A stretch of 64,000 bases of DNA from Carya illinoinensis (GCF_018687715.1 NC_056765.1:17018501-17082500); one strand, 5' to 3'; shown: positions 45,162 through 56,702, numbered from the stretch's first letter. Numbers and translations are program-made. Notes: a model not told the origin generated them from the sequence alone.

Positions 45162-45598
45162 TGAAATTCCCCAAGTATCCCTGTAAAATTATAAAATTGT
45201 CTACCAATTTCTTTGAACAAATTGGTTGGATCTCAATATTATGATTATTAAACGAATCAAATATTTAAAGAAAATAAACAAACTGGAAAGAGTTCAAGTT
45301 GAAATAGGATTCTGCTGAACGAGGATGTCTCCTGACAAATTGCTGACATTTCACGATAATTCTGTTCTGCAGTGATTGATTTATGTTCGGCTTCTGTTAT
45401 GGATAAATACAGATCCTGATGGACTTGATTTTTACCTAAATGACTTATCTAAACGACCTCTAAGATTTCTAGACAAACTCAATATTGTTTAGAGATAAAA
45501 TCGATAATTATTTTACATTCATAAAAAAATTACAAATATAATAATAAGATAAACCTTATCATTTAATCATATAATCCTAGCCAACTTTTACCTTTACA
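45162..45598 (-). repeat. Right (5') LTR of copia element 2, 437 bases with internal deletion
   Basis: Lacks about 440 central bases. In the full copy the deleted part is bounded by two copies of aaataaacaa, and the short copy has that sequence once, as expected for a deletion between short repeats. Confidence 0.88.
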
Positions 45599-45603
45599 TT
45601 TAA

Positions 45604-47327
45604 TGTATTGTATCTAGAGAGAGAGAGAGACAGAGAAATGGAAGTAGTTATGAAGATAGTGAGAAGTTGGTGATGGACCTCAAGACTTTATTCCTGAACA
45701 TGCTATTCGAGCAACTATATTTCTTCTCTAAAATTGAGGTTCTGTCCTCTTCCCAAAAACAAGTTTTTAAAACATAGCCAGAGGAGTATATGATGTTGGC
45801 ATAAGAAACAGGTGAGTGTGGCCAATCCCGCATTTGTCATGCAAAGCAGTCTTCAGCAAGAAAAGAGGGAATTAAATATATTGAGGAAGAGAAATGCTCA
45901 CTGTCTTTGCAAGAGAAGCTCACATTGAAAATAATGATTTAATTACTGCCAAATAACCGGGTGCTAAAGTATTCATGGATTAATATTTTTATCATGGTTT
46001 TGTCCGTTTGCTTTTAAACATGTTTTCATCCCTTTGGAGAGAGGATCTCTACTTCTGAAGTGAAAGATGACATCAATCTTTCAGAGAGGAAATCTGGGAC
46101 CGTACAGTCCAGATGAGATGCTTTGGGCATTCAAATCGGGCCTTAATCTTATCTAAGAGGAACTTTGCAATTGGTTATTTAATAACTGTGATTATATATA
46201 ATTTATTTGTTGTACTTTTAAGCTATTGTAGGTATAAGAATAATTTGTCATTCAGATTTTATTTGAAGTTGGCCACTGCAATAATCGTTCCGCTGTAGAG
46301 TGAAGAGGCTTTATTTTCCTGGAAATTTACGGAGTCCTATGGATCAGTCAGATTCGTCAAAAGCAAGTCAAACAGCCCCGTAAAAACAAAGAAACTATTA
46401 CTGGTATGTTGGCACGTTGCAGCTTGGACTAAACTTATGGATTCTTTGCTTGTAAAAGTTATACTTTAGTCGTCCACTTTTTTTGGGAGTAATTCAAGAT
46501 GCAAAAGACAATATTGCAAAGAGCCTCTTAGTAATTTACTGAGCATAAATACTTTACGAATACTGTTTTGTTGAATTATGCCATCCTGGGTTTTATTTGA
46601 CTTAATTATAGGAGCATTTTTCAGTTTCTACTCGTGAGATAAAAATTTCTTATGTACCAGTAACTTCATATCTCCCTCTTCTTTTCAAGTTCTCTTTGAT
46701 TCCCTTAAATTAACAAAGATTTAGAGAGAGAGAAGAAAGAGAGATTGAATATTTGGGAGAGAGATTCGGTTTTCAACCATGTTGGTGGTTGGCACTGCTC
46801 TGTTTGGGGTGCTCTGGAAAAGGAAAGGGGAAGAGATTGGGGAGAAGAGGAAGTGAAGGTATAATAAATTTAAATTAAAAAAAAAAATAAAAGAAGTGGC
46901 TCTACGACACAGGGACCCAACTGGGGTGCCTACAAGTACAAAAAAAATTTTAATGTATTTTTTTAATACTTTTAAATATTTTTTATAAATAAAAAAAATC
47001 TCAAAATCATTAAAAAGTAAAAAAATAAAAATATTTATTTTTTTTCTTAGTTCAAACTAAACTATCCGAGCAATTGAAAGAAATATAAACTACTAGTAGA
47101 AAATAGAGTCTTGGTGACTACACTAATTCCAACAATACTGTCACTGAAAGCACTGAAAGTAAACAAATTAAACTTCATACAGATTCATCAGTTATTGGTT
47201 CAACAGAAAAGGAACAAACACTCGATTCTGGCTGATATGCCAATCATCCAAGGGAGTCCATCACACATAAAACATCTTTTTTTACATACCACATATTGCA
47301 CAGTGGATCAGTCAGTTGTATTATCCT
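45604..47327. other. Intergenic stretch, no gene seen
   Basis: Contains a short GA run (45617-45630), a GA-rich segment (46720-46860) and an A/T-rich segment with cgacacagggacccaactgg-like sequence (46880-47060) that looks like MITE debris. Short frames lack motifs. Confidence 0.4.
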
Positions 47328-47927
47328 TCAATTCCTATCAAAGATTCCTCGCCCGTACGTTGACCTGATCATGCCTACAAGAAGGCGAAAAATCACCACA
47401 ATGAAGAGGGTCGCTATAGCGAAGGCCAAACAACCGAAAGCGTATACAGTGCATAATCGCGTATGTAGCTCGATTAAAATGACAATTAAAAAGACTGCCA
47501 GCATGGTCGTAATAGCGCAGAAGAGGCTGATGAGGCCTATTATCATCTGCCTCGGCAATTTCTCAAGAAAATCATCTTCTGAATAGCGTGATGTGAGGAT
47601 TCCCAAAAACATCGAGACTGAAACTGTGGAAAAACAGAGGGATAGGCCATCACATATCATAAAGAAGTCAACCGGCTCTGTTTTTTTGGAAATTGGCAAG
47701 CCGTTTTTATTGTCGTCACGACCTGGAATGGTAAAGGCCGCGGCAAATATAATGGTAACAACGAAAGCAGCCACCACAGTGCATGAAGTTGCTGTATCCT
47801 TCGTCCGTTTCTCTCCCTTTTCCATCAAGTTCTCATGGTTCCTCGTAAACACTTGTCGGGGAGTTAAACCTTTTTTGTTGGTACTTTCCTTAGCCTTGGG
47901 ATGGACCATTTTCTCTACCTCCTGCAT
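47328..47927 (-). pseudogene. PGG-domain membrane exon of an ankyrin (ACD6/ITN1-type) protein, isolated
   Basis: The 199-residue open frame has GLTPRQVFTRNHENLMEKGE, KDTATSCTVVAAFVVTIIFA, AAFTIPGRDDNKNG and ISLFCAITTMLAVF. This is the C-terminal PGG domain of plant ankyrin-repeat membrane proteins, with four predicted membrane segments. The central PGG is PGR here. The frame opens right after a plausible acceptor (ctatctaag, 47934 and up), so it is a terminal exon. No ankyrin-repeat exon is found upstream before transposon sequence starts near 48300. It is probably an orphan exon, although the frame is undamaged. Confidence 0.72.
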
Positions 47928-47934
47928 TTCTTAG

Positions 47935-48470
47935 ATAGAAAGAAAATGTTAGATCAAGAATGCAACCAAAACCATTTACTTGGATATAAAGTATTCTAGA
48001 AGACTTCAAATCTAACCTTACACAGAAGAAAGAGTTAACATAATAAGGTCAATGCTTCCAAGTTGTGATTAATCTACCACGTCCATGTTAAAATCGTCAG
48101 CTCCAATATTGAATGTTATATAGTGCTAGATATATATTTCAGATATGAACGAGGATAGAGAAAAAGACTGCAACTGATCTACAAGAACAGCCCTTATCCC
48201 GACTCAGCCTTCTACGACCTGATCAAGATCCAAAGAAACAAATGGTCTTGCAACATTTTTTTTCATGCTTTTTACCTGATATAATATTGTTCAAAAGATT
48301 TAGTGACACAGAAGTGAGAACTCCTCAGTATACGTTTGCTGTAGGATGAAGACTTTATTTATATTATAAATTGTAAGAATTACAATCAAGAGACTTAATG
48401 ACAGAATATTCTAAAGCAACAAAAAAGGGATATACAAAGATATTTATTTGTTTCCTTCTTGAGTATTCTT
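47935..48470 (-). other. Spacer and probable LTR remnant of a copia element
   Basis: No gene. The part from about 48300 reads into the copia RNase H fragment and may be its 3' LTR or leader, but no second copy is present to define it. Confidence 0.35.
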
Positions 48471-48479
48471 ACTGCATTG

Positions 48480-48850
48480 ACTTGAGGATGATGCGTATGA
48501 TTTGCCGTGGGGCAAGATGAGACAGAAAGCTCAGCTTGGAAGAAAAGAAATTGAAGCCGAGAGAAACTTTTGGTGAAGAGATCTGCAATCTAAAGATTAG
48601 AGGGATGAAAGTTAACACAAAGCAGTCCGGTAGTTACATTCTCATGCACAAAGTGATAATCGAGCTCAATATGCTTGGAGCAAGCATAAGAGACTAGGTT
48701 AGCAAACATGGAAATGGCACTTCAATTATCACAGAAAATAGTAGGAGTAGCCGAGAGAGAAATATGAAGATCATGAAGCAAACGAGTGAGCCAAGTGACT
48801 TCGGTTGCAGCTGAAGCAAGTCAGCAATACTCGGTTGTGCAAAGAATGAA
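48480..48850 (-). pseudogene. copia RNase H fragment
   Basis: Minus strand reads MIFIFLSATPTIFCDN, a stop, SAISMFANLVSYACSKHIEL, DYHFVHENVTTG, LQIADLFTKSFSRLQFLF. This matches the copia RNase H end (DNxSAIxMxxNPVxHxxxKHIELDxHFVRE and QxADxFTKxL). It joins directly to a LINE at about 48850. Confidence 0.78.
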
Positions 48851-48854
48851 CCAT

Positions 48855-51800
48855 TTCTTGTGCCAACGTAATATTTTCAAAAATACTACATCCCGGGATA
48901 AAAGCACTTTGCTCATGTGCTACCAACTTCACAAAAATATCAATGAGTCTGAAAATAATACTCTTCAAAAATATGTTATACGCCACCGAGCACAAACTGA
49001 TTGGCCGGAATTTATCAAAGCTCGAAGGATTATCCACCTTCGGAATTAAAACTATAAACGAGGAAGAATAGAACCTGGAAAGAGGAGTACCCTAAAAAAA
49101 ATCTTTCGCCGCTTCAAGAAGGTCATCCTTTATTATTTCCCAGCAAGCCTTATAGAATCCTGAACCGAAGCCATTGGACCCCAGGGTGCTGTCTTCCAGA
49201 ATAGAGAAAACTGCTCGTTTAACTTCCTCTTCATTCAGTCTTGCACACAAGAGGTTATTATCAACCTCTGAAAGTTGTCGTGTGATTAACGGCGAGAGAT
49301 CACAAGGCTCAATAATCGATGTCTCCTGAAGAAACTGCTGGAAGAAATTTGTGGCCCCTTCATGTACCAATTCTGCACTATTCAGAATCCTCCCATCGGA
49401 CAACACCATTCTCTCTATACGCCCCCTTCTACTTCTCTAGTTGATAACTGAATGAAAGAACTTGGAGTTTTGGTCTCCCTCAACTAACCATTTTTTTTTT
49501 GGTAAGTTGCCCCAGGCGAGATGCTTCTCTCTTTTCCCACACCTCAGTTTTGTAGCCAGAAAATCATCTTCTTCTTCCACTGAATAGCATGATTGTAAAT
49601 TATTGTCTAGGATATCCAACCACTCTGCAAGGGCCTGAATATGTGCATCCACCCTCCTAAATACATTTATATTCCACACACGTAAAGCAATCTTGGTGCG
49701 TTTTAGTCGAATGGCCAGTTTTGAAAGACCCCACCCCAAATCAGTCCTACACCAAGCGTCTTTCACACAACAAAAAATTATCATGCGAGCACCACATGTT
49801 CTAGAAACGGAATGGGGCCGGACCATACCTCGAAAAAGGTTGATTCACATATATGACCATAGGACAATGACCAGAAGACTTCCGACTTAGATATTTAAAG
49901 TGTGCCGAACTGAATAATTCTAAAAAAGCAGTATTAATAAGGGCTCTATCAAGCTTCGCTCAGTTGCGCGACACCCCTTCGTGGCCATTGCACCACGACA
50001 TGCACTATCTCGTGCCTAATAAATCCAAAAGTCCATAATGATGTATGCAGTCGTTAAAATCTGCCATAGATACAAGAGGCCTTGGATTTCCTCCAATTCT
50101 TTCTGCGTCTATTCGAATTATATTAAAATCCCCGAGAACCAACCAAGGTGCATCAGAAACTTGACTCTCTTCCAAACTCCTCCGTACTCTCTTCTTTCCA
50201 TGTAAGAACATTTCGCATAAACAAAAGTCACCAATAATCGCTGGCCATCTTTAGTAAACCAACCGGTTACCATTTGAGTCGTCAAAGAGATCACCTCAAA
50301 GGCATTCACCTCCTTCCAAAAAATCCACAATTTACCACCCTGACATCCATTGGACATAAAGTGATGAAAGCCCAAAAAATGCCCCAATGTTACCATCCGA
50401 TCCTCAGCAGCGAACAACTCTGAAATCGCAAACAAATCCACGTGAACCTTCCTCGTTAATTTTTTAAGCCTTCCTTTAGATCTGCCTAACCCCCTAATAT
50501 TCCAATAAAGAATTGTATCAATCATAAATCCAACTTATTTGCCCAGGTATGCACCCGTTGAGACTTCCTTAATGCTTTTTCCTCAATCTTATTTTTTGAT
50601 GTCAAACGATACTCTGAGTCCGAGTCATACATTCTTTCTTTACCCCGTAACAAAGATATTTCACTGACCTCCCTCTCAGATGAATAACCCATCGTGCCCA
50701 TCTCCTGACTACAGACCCGTGGCCCTTCTATGGGTTGATTCAAGCAGTCTTCCCCAGTCTCCTTTACACACAACAAAGACTCCTCACGTGGGCATCTGAT
50801 CTCTTCATCACACCATACCTCCTCACAGTCCTCCTCCTCGCTTGCATTGTCTCTAACCCGATCACTTTGGTCCACACGGTGTTGCATGGCCTCGATATTA
50901 AAGGAAACTAAATTCTCTGAACCGTGATGCACTGGTATAGCTGGGGCTTTGGAAACCACATCAAGAGCCATCATCTAATTGCTAGGTTCCACCATCACTT
51001 CACTAGATTCACCATTCCCCACCCTCCCTAAAGTAATTGGAACATCCTTGGATGACGATACCTCCCCTTCCTCTATCTGCACGTCCTCCTCTACCCGCTC
51101 ACCACCCTCACTTTCCTTCCGCTCATTCCTCACCATCACATCCATCCCCACTTCCTTTGTTTCAGCAATCCTCTGTTCCATGGCCTCAGATGGAGCCCCC
51201 ATTGCCTCCTACCGCCCCACTTCCTTCCACACATGATCCTCCATTCGCTCCTTTCCTAGTCCTCGCATCCCTTCCTTCTTACTAGTTTTAGCCCGTGATT
51301 TCTCACTAGCTCGACAAACAACCGCTATATGGCCTTGCCGGAAGTATTTCATATAGTAAAAGCCCCTCTTCTCGTACTTAACCTGCTGCCGAAGCTGTTT
51401 CTGACCAACAAGCAATGGAAAACCATCCAGCAGTTCATCTTGGAGGGCAACTTCCACACAAATTCTCGCCCCAGTGGCCTGAGTACGATATAACGTCACA
51501 TTGTCAGTTCCAAGGAAATGACCAAACCGAGAAGCCAGAATCTGCAGAAAATCCATACGGTAGAGATGTAACAGCAAACCAAGCAAAAATAACCATTGTG
51601 GCGCAATAGAAGGCTCCTTATTAACATCGAACTCCACCAACCAGTTGAACAAGCGAAATTGACAGCTTGCAACCATCCTACCTTCCCTTGTCCACGCGTG
51701 CAGATAGTCTTTCTCATTGGCCAGATGCAGCAGCATGTGAACCCCATCCATGAAACTAATCATTGGTACTTTTGTAAATCCCCGAGTCTTGATAATCTAC

Positions 51801-52195
51801 AAACGAAGCACATAGATGGAAGGCCTCTTCGCCACAAATTTCAGCACCAGGGCAAACTTCAATTCTTCCACCGCCCTGTCCATCTCCACCTCCAAGAAGA
51901 TAAAGCCCAGGGCCCCAATGATCAGTTCAGGCTTCCTCAAAGGCAAAAGAAATTTGGCTGTGGGCAGGTGCCGTTGAAGGGCCTGAGCAAACGTGCGTCC
52001 ACCCCCCCCCATGAGCAATTGCCCCCCCCCCCCCCCCCCCCCCCCCCAACCCCCACCATCACCACAACCCACTTCCATATGCTCTCCCTTACCCCTAGCA
52101 GCACCCACCCCTCCGGCCATCACCGGAGGGCCACAAGGCACAACCATGCGGCGCGACACTCCCCCACTAGAAAACGAAGCAAACCTAGTAGACAT
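48855..52195 (-). pseudogene. L1-type LINE, 5' complete but truncated inside RT
   Basis: Minus strand, right to left. ORF1 N-terminus (51797-52195) with a poly-Gly tract. DUF4283-like region and a damaged knuckle YYMKYFRQGHIAVVC (51209-51763; first Cys pair lost). A variable linker (50522-51202). An endonuclease of the EEP type (50118-50525, ILYWNIRGLGRSKGRLKKL; 50005-50211, WLVLGDFNIIRIDAERIGG). RT N-terminal spacer (49092-49826). First RT blocks (48771-49037, FRPISLCSVAYNIFLKSIIF, EQSAFIPGCSIFENITLAQE). The rest of RT, zf-RVT and RNase H are missing. Frameshifts and stops separate the parts. Confidence 0.85.
52003..52055. repeat. Poly-C tract
   Basis: A run of about 26 C (52022-52047) with a shorter C run just before it. 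It encodes polyglycine on the LINE strand. The length is likely unreliable because such tracts misassemble. Confidence 0.9.
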
Positions 52196-52211
52196 TCAAA
52201 ATAAATCGCCT

Positions 52212-53294
52212 GCCACGTTAGTTCAAAAGAAAGATATATAACTCCTTTTCGCGATAATAACTCCTTTTCCTTGATACCTTTACTTTAGCATAAGCTTTTT
52301 TTTTTTTTTTTTTTTGGGTTTCTTTTGGCCTCAAGCACTGCAGAAGAGGCATCTTTGGTGCAAATTATTTTCATAGGGGTAGCATTGCTCATTGTTTTTT
52401 GATTATTTTGTTGTGTTTGGTGTAGAGGCATTAGTGCATTGATTATTGGATTGATGTGATCCCATTAATAAAGAACTGTAAATGTTGATTTTAATGTTCC
52501 AAAAAATCTATTTCTATTGCTTGAATTGATTGATTGAAGTTTTATATTCATGTCATAAAATTGAATTGTGAGCTGTTGCAGCTTGTAAAAAATATCAGAC
52601 TAACCTAAGCAAGACCTTTTATAGACTTCAAAGTTGTTATAGACCGAAGCTCTTTATTCATGAGCACCAAAGATGTTAACTGATGTTGATGTACTTCATT
52701 TGTGAAGACTTAGAGGGTATCTGAACTCCCAGCCACAACTATGGTTAGAAATTTGGCCAGGTTCAATGCCCCTGCCACAACCATAGTCCTTCAATGCAAT
52801 AGGATCCTGTTGATTAGTTTAGAATGGCTTTATTTTCATGTGCTTGTGTTGTTTTCTTTTTCTTTTTTTGTGCTTCTGAGCCATACACGCGTACTGCCCA
52901 AACTTCAAGTGGGGTAGCTACATCTGATGGGTGTTTTATTCTCTGGAGTTTAGGGGTGATTTTGGTGCTAAGCTTTTGGATCTCCAAGATATGGATGATA
53001 CAAAGCTTCTGTCTAAGGTATGTTTTGTTGAAAGTTTTTCTGTTCAACTACGCAGTAAACATCATAAATTGTTATGTAAAGTTTGTTCCCATAAAATCAG
53101 AATGTAATGTACTTTATAGTGTAGCCTTAAGAACTAAGATTAATGTACTTTAAGCTTAATTCAAAGTACCTAAATCATGTACCTGCATATAGGATGAGTT
53201 ACTCTTTTTCTTTTTGGGCTGCAACTAGCTTCTTAACTTAAATAAAAAGTGAAGAAAATATAGGGAGTAAGTTTTTATGGAATAAAAAAAGTAG
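52212..53294. other. Spacer upstream of the VAMP remnant
   Basis: T-run at 52291-52313. A segment ending ctgtctaag at a gtatgt donor (about 52893-53018) could be an exon scrap (LEFRGDFGAKLLDLQDMDDT) of unknown family. I see no longin-domain exon of the neighbouring VAMP gene here. Confidence 0.3.
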
Positions 53295-54212
53295 CAGATT
53301 CCAATTGTCTTCATTGAGTGAATCAAGGAGGGTTTCACCCAGAGAAATGGTGGAGGAAAAGCTGCAACAACAATTGCCAATAGTCTCAACAAGGACTTTG
53401 GGTAATCTTTTCTTCTTCCACTTCTTCTGTTTATCTCTTTTTTTTTTTCTTTTTGAAGTGTATCATATTGTTGTTGTAAAATAGGATATCCATCTTAAAT
53501 TTTATAAGTTACTTTAATGCCAAAATTCTGGTCTCAGTGATTTTGGCCCAAATTGAAGGAGCAGGTGCGATGTTGTGTAGATCATCCAAAGATCAGCAAG
53601 CTGGCTAAAGTGAGCGCTCAGGTTTTGGAAGTCAAAGGAGTTATGATGGAAAATATAGAGAAGGTAAGGTGGTTTTGCTTTCTCTTCTATATGTATGCAA
53701 CAAAGACTTTTAAAAAAATGTCAATTTCAAACGTTATATTCTCTTTGGTAGAATCTTTTGTCCGTTAAACTCAAGAAGCCTAATTTATTTAATTTTTTTT
53801 TGTTTGGAACTATAGTGCCATTTCATTTTATTAATAATTTTTTTGTGTAGGTCTCGACTGTGAAGAAAAGATTGAGCTTCTGGTGGATAAAACAGAACCT
53901 TCATTCTCAGGTTAGTGACTTTGTATTGTTGATTCATTTTTATTTTTCTTCCTACTTTTAACCTCTCTATCTTGGAAGGGCAGTGGTATATAAATTATAG
54001 AAAAGAATAATGAACCAAGGTTATATTCTTTTTTGTAGAATCTTTTGTTTGTTAAACTCAAGAAGCCTATATATATATATATATGTATATATTTTTTTTG
54101 TTGGAACTATGTTGCCATTTCACCTTTATTAACAATTTTTTTTGTATAGGTTCTCGACCATGAAGAAAAGATTGAGCTTCTGCAAAATAAAATAGAGAAC
54201 CTTCATTCTCAG
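53295..54212 (+). pseudogene. VAMP72-type R-SNARE pseudogene with a duplicated exon
   Basis: Plant VAMP72 proteins are vesicle R-SNAREs. Exon remnants: 53295-53401 (QIPIVFIE, a stop, then GGGKAATTIANSLNKDFG), 53538-53663 ([14 protein letters not shown], then [25 protein letters not shown]), 53851-53910 and 54150-54212 (VLDHEEKIELLQNKIENLHS). The last two are copies of the same SNARE-motif exon. The first has lost single bases; the second is in frame. The longin N-terminus and membrane-anchor exon are not found. Splice borders (gtaagg, tgtag, gttagt) are still visible, so this derives from a genomic copy, not a processed one. Confidence 0.78.
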
Positions 54213-54300
54213 GTTAGTGACTTTGTATTGTTGATTCATTTTTCTTTTTCTCCCTGTTTTTTAACCTCTCTATCTTGGAAAGGTGGTGGTATATAAATTA
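53749..54300 (+). repeat. Tandem genomic duplication of about 290 bases spanning an exon and its flanking introns
   Basis: tagaatcttttgt...gttaaactcaagaagcct starts at 53749 and 54038. The following intron, exon and gttagtgactttgtattgtt segments are repeated in order, ending with the tatcttggaa...gtggtatataaattatagaa block in both. Confidence 0.88.
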
Positions 54301-54652
54301 TAGAAAAGAATAATGAACCCAGAACCATTATTGAGGACATACTGGATGATGAGGAACCATTGTAACCACCAAAATTCAATGAGATTATTTAGTGTTATTA
54401 CTAATAATTTTTTTTTATTAGCGTTCTTATAACTATTTTGATTTATTTGATGGATGGTTGACGTGGGAAAGCTATTTTGGCAAATAAGTTTGGACTTCAT
54501 TGAATTTTACTTATTTTTCATTTTTTTTTTTGGAATTTTGAAATGTCTTTGTTCTTATTTGTTCTCATGATTGAACTGATAGTTGATTTGAAAAATAGGG
54601 ATTGTTTTTGGATGAGTTTTTCTTTGCATTTGATTGAATATTTGGTTGCTTG
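54213..54652. other. Spacer, no gene seen
   Basis: AT-rich sequence between the VAMP remnant and the next copia element. Confidence 0.4.
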
Positions 54653-55078
54653 TGTTGAAAGCACAAAAGGAAATGAAAGGTGAGTGCCACCAACATGACC
54701 ATGATCCAACTGAATTGGATAGCCAACAAGTCCAAAATGGCTCAAAAGGAAAAGGAAAGAAGGTGGGAGCAATTGGAATAATGGATTAAAGCTGCAATAT
54801 GCAGAGGCAGCAACGTATTTCTGCTTTTTGTTCTTTTCTATTCTATTTCCATGTACAGCACAGAACTTTGTTTTCTTTTGTTACTTTTGTACAGGCTTTG
54901 TCATCAAGTGTCCCTACTACTTCTGTATAAATGCCAAGCTCAAATGTATAGAAAACATTACAATAGAAACAGTTCAATGACAAGAGCAGAGAAAAGTTTT
55001 TCTAATATTTCCCTACTTGTTTTATGTTCTTCAATAGCAGCATAGTGTCTGCAATTTTCTAGTTTCCCTTTTCTTATA
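54653..55078 (+). repeat. Probable 5' LTR of copia element 3
   Basis: Inferred from tgttgaaag at the start, a following primer site tggaatcagagc (55079-55090) and a gag ATG at 55091. The matching 3' LTR was not found, so the left border is uncertain. Confidence 0.5.
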
Positions 55079-55090
55079 TGGAATCAGAGC
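55079..55090 (+). promoter_or_regulatory. Primer binding site of copia element 3
   Basis: tggaatcagagc differs by one base from the tRNA-iMet site tggtatcagagc. It lies directly before the gag start. Confidence 0.75.
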
Positions 55091-55733
55091 ATGGCTGATT
55101 CCATCAACTTCAATGCCAATCAAAATGCAAATCCAAACTCAAATATTTCCGATCCATCCCAACCAAACAACCCCTATTTTATTGGTTCCAAACAGTTATG
55201 GAGTCCTTCTTGTCACTCAAATGTTTGATTCAAACAACTATCATTCTTGGGCACATTCAATGAAAAGAGCTCTTCGCATCAAAAACAAACTTGGGTTTGT
55301 TGATGGAAGCATTTGTGAACCATCTAAGGCTAATAGTCCATTGATTGATCATTGGCTTCGATGCAATGACATAGTCATCACCTGGATGCAAAACACCATG
55401 TCTATTGACATTAAGAGTAGCACCCTTTATGCTGAGACTTCTCACCAACTGTGGAAGGAACTTGAACAACGACTTGCACAGCAAAATGCTCCAAGGATTT
55501 ATGAAGTAAAGCAAGGTATTGCTAGAATAATGCAAAACGAAGACACTGTAAGTATGTATTACTCTAAGTTAAAAGCTCTGTTAGATGAATTGATGAACTA
55601 TGAGTCTATTCCTAACTACACATGTGGGGTTTTGAAAACAATAGTGGATAACCAAGAAAGAGACTAGGTGATGAAGTTTCTTATGGGTTTAAATGACACA
55701 TACAAAGCTCTTAAGGCTTAGATCCTTCTAATC
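55091..55733 (+). pseudogene. copia gag, 5' part (frameshifted, then split by a LINE)
   Basis: The start ATGGCTGATTCC at 55091 gives an Asn-rich leader. After a frameshift near 55185 the gag region follows: GVLLVTQMFDSNNYHSWAHS, KNKLGFVDGSICEPSKANSP, DTVSMYYSKLKALLDEL. A stop at 55666-55668 precedes MKFLMGLNDTYKALKA and ILLIKPFP. Coding resumes at 57200 beyond the LINE. Confidence 0.82.
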
Positions 55734-55895
55734 AAGCCTTTCCCAAGATTTGATGATTTGCTGAGACTGCAAATCATCAAATCTTGGGGTTTTTCTAAAG
55801 TGCCGATGATAAGCTTCATGGATGAACTCCATGTGCTACTCCACCTAGCTAGTAAAAAAGACTACCTTTATGCCTAGGCGAGGGAGGGAAGATAT

Positions 55896-56702
55896 GTGGC
55901 GGGATGCTCCTTCAGTTTGTTCAACTGGACAGCGGATTTCAACGTGAAAAAAGGAACCGTCCATAGCTTCTCAGTGGATCTATCTACCAGGTTTGCCTTT
56001 ACATATCTTTACAGAATGGATATTTTGCAGATATTAGTTACTCGGTTTGGTAGATTTTTAGGAACGGATAATGTGACCTTATATAGGACGAGGGCGACAG
56101 GGGCTAGAATGTGTGTTGAAGTGGATTTACTAGAAGAACCAATGGCTGGGTTTCCGCTAGTAACAGGCAAAACTCAGAACTGGCAACGTGTAGTTTATGA
56201 GAAAAAAGGATACTACTGTAAAAAATGTTTTAGACAGGGGCACATGGAAATGGTCTGTAGAATGGGAGAGACAGTGAACATAATAAGTAGAAGGGAAGGA
56301 AAGAAAGTCTTGGAAAAGGAGGGAGAGGAGAGAGTATGGAAGGAAGTGGAACAGAAACAAAAGAATTCTATCTTGGGGGGAGAAGAAAGTGTGGATCCTA
56401 TGCCAGAAGAGAAACAAGACTCTCAACTAGGAGGGGAAAGAGGAAAACAAGTTTCTAATATTAGAATGGTAGTGGAAGATGGAGAGGAACAAGAGGCGGG
56501 AGTCTCAAAGGAAGTTGAAGAGGGGCCCGATAGGGGTGGAGCGCATGCAACTGACAACTCCATAAGAATAGAGGAGGTGGTGGGAGAGGACAACTCTCTA
56601 GAAGAATACATGAAACTAGTTGAACAAATGGAAGAAGGGGAGATGCGTAAGGTGGGGAGCAACTCTATTCTAGACACGGAATGCCTCAAGCGTGGAAGCT
56701 GA
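55896..56702 (+). CDS. LINE ORF1 (DUF4283-like with intact zinc knuckle)
   Basis: Open for 268 codons: CSFSLFNWTADFNVKKGTVH, RFGRFLGTDNVTLYRTRATG, then the knuckle CKKCFRQGHMEMVC (CX2CX4HX4C) and an acidic linker (EEGPDRGGAHATDNS). It is a nucleic-acid-binding gag-like protein of plant L1 elements. It is a sister of the decayed copy at 51209-51763. The upstream reading (WGFSKVPMISFMDELHVLLH) is in the same frame before a stop at 55877, so the true start is lost. The end is an artefact of the internal deletion near 56685. Confidence 0.75.
   Translation: MAGCSFSLFNWTADFNVKKGTVHSFSVDLSTRFAFTYLYRMDILQILVTRFGRFLGTDNVTLYRTRATGARMCVEVDLLEEPMAGFPLVTGKTQNWQRVVYEKKGYYCKKCFRQGHMEMVCRMGETVNIISRREGKKVLEKEGEERVWKEVEQKQKNSILGGEESVDPMPEEKQDSQLGGERGKQVSNIRMVVEDGEEQEAGVSKEVEEGPDRGGAHATDNSIRIEEVVGEDNSLEEYMKLVEQMEEGEMRKVGSNSILDTECLKRGS

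Larger units (their letters stand above)
37956..45598 (-). mobile_element. Copia element 2: gag-only, pol-less, with asymmetric LTRs
   Basis: The target tttaa is present at 37951-37955 and 45599-45603. The left (3') LTR is 37956-38832 and the right (5') LTR 45162-45598; both begin tgaaattc and end ctttaca. A polypurine tract (plus atctccccctttgg) follows the left LTR. A degenerate primer site (element-strand ttggcatcagtgc) lies inside the right LTR. The interior has only gag, itself split by a solo LTR. 38833-40830 shows no protease, integrase or RT. It is non-autonomous. Confidence 0.85.

Noticed and set aside
52815..53153. Plus-strand open frame with a Phe run
   Set aside because: It begins in a T-rich tract and crosses a likely exon-intron border; no family match. 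Mentioned only as spacer content.
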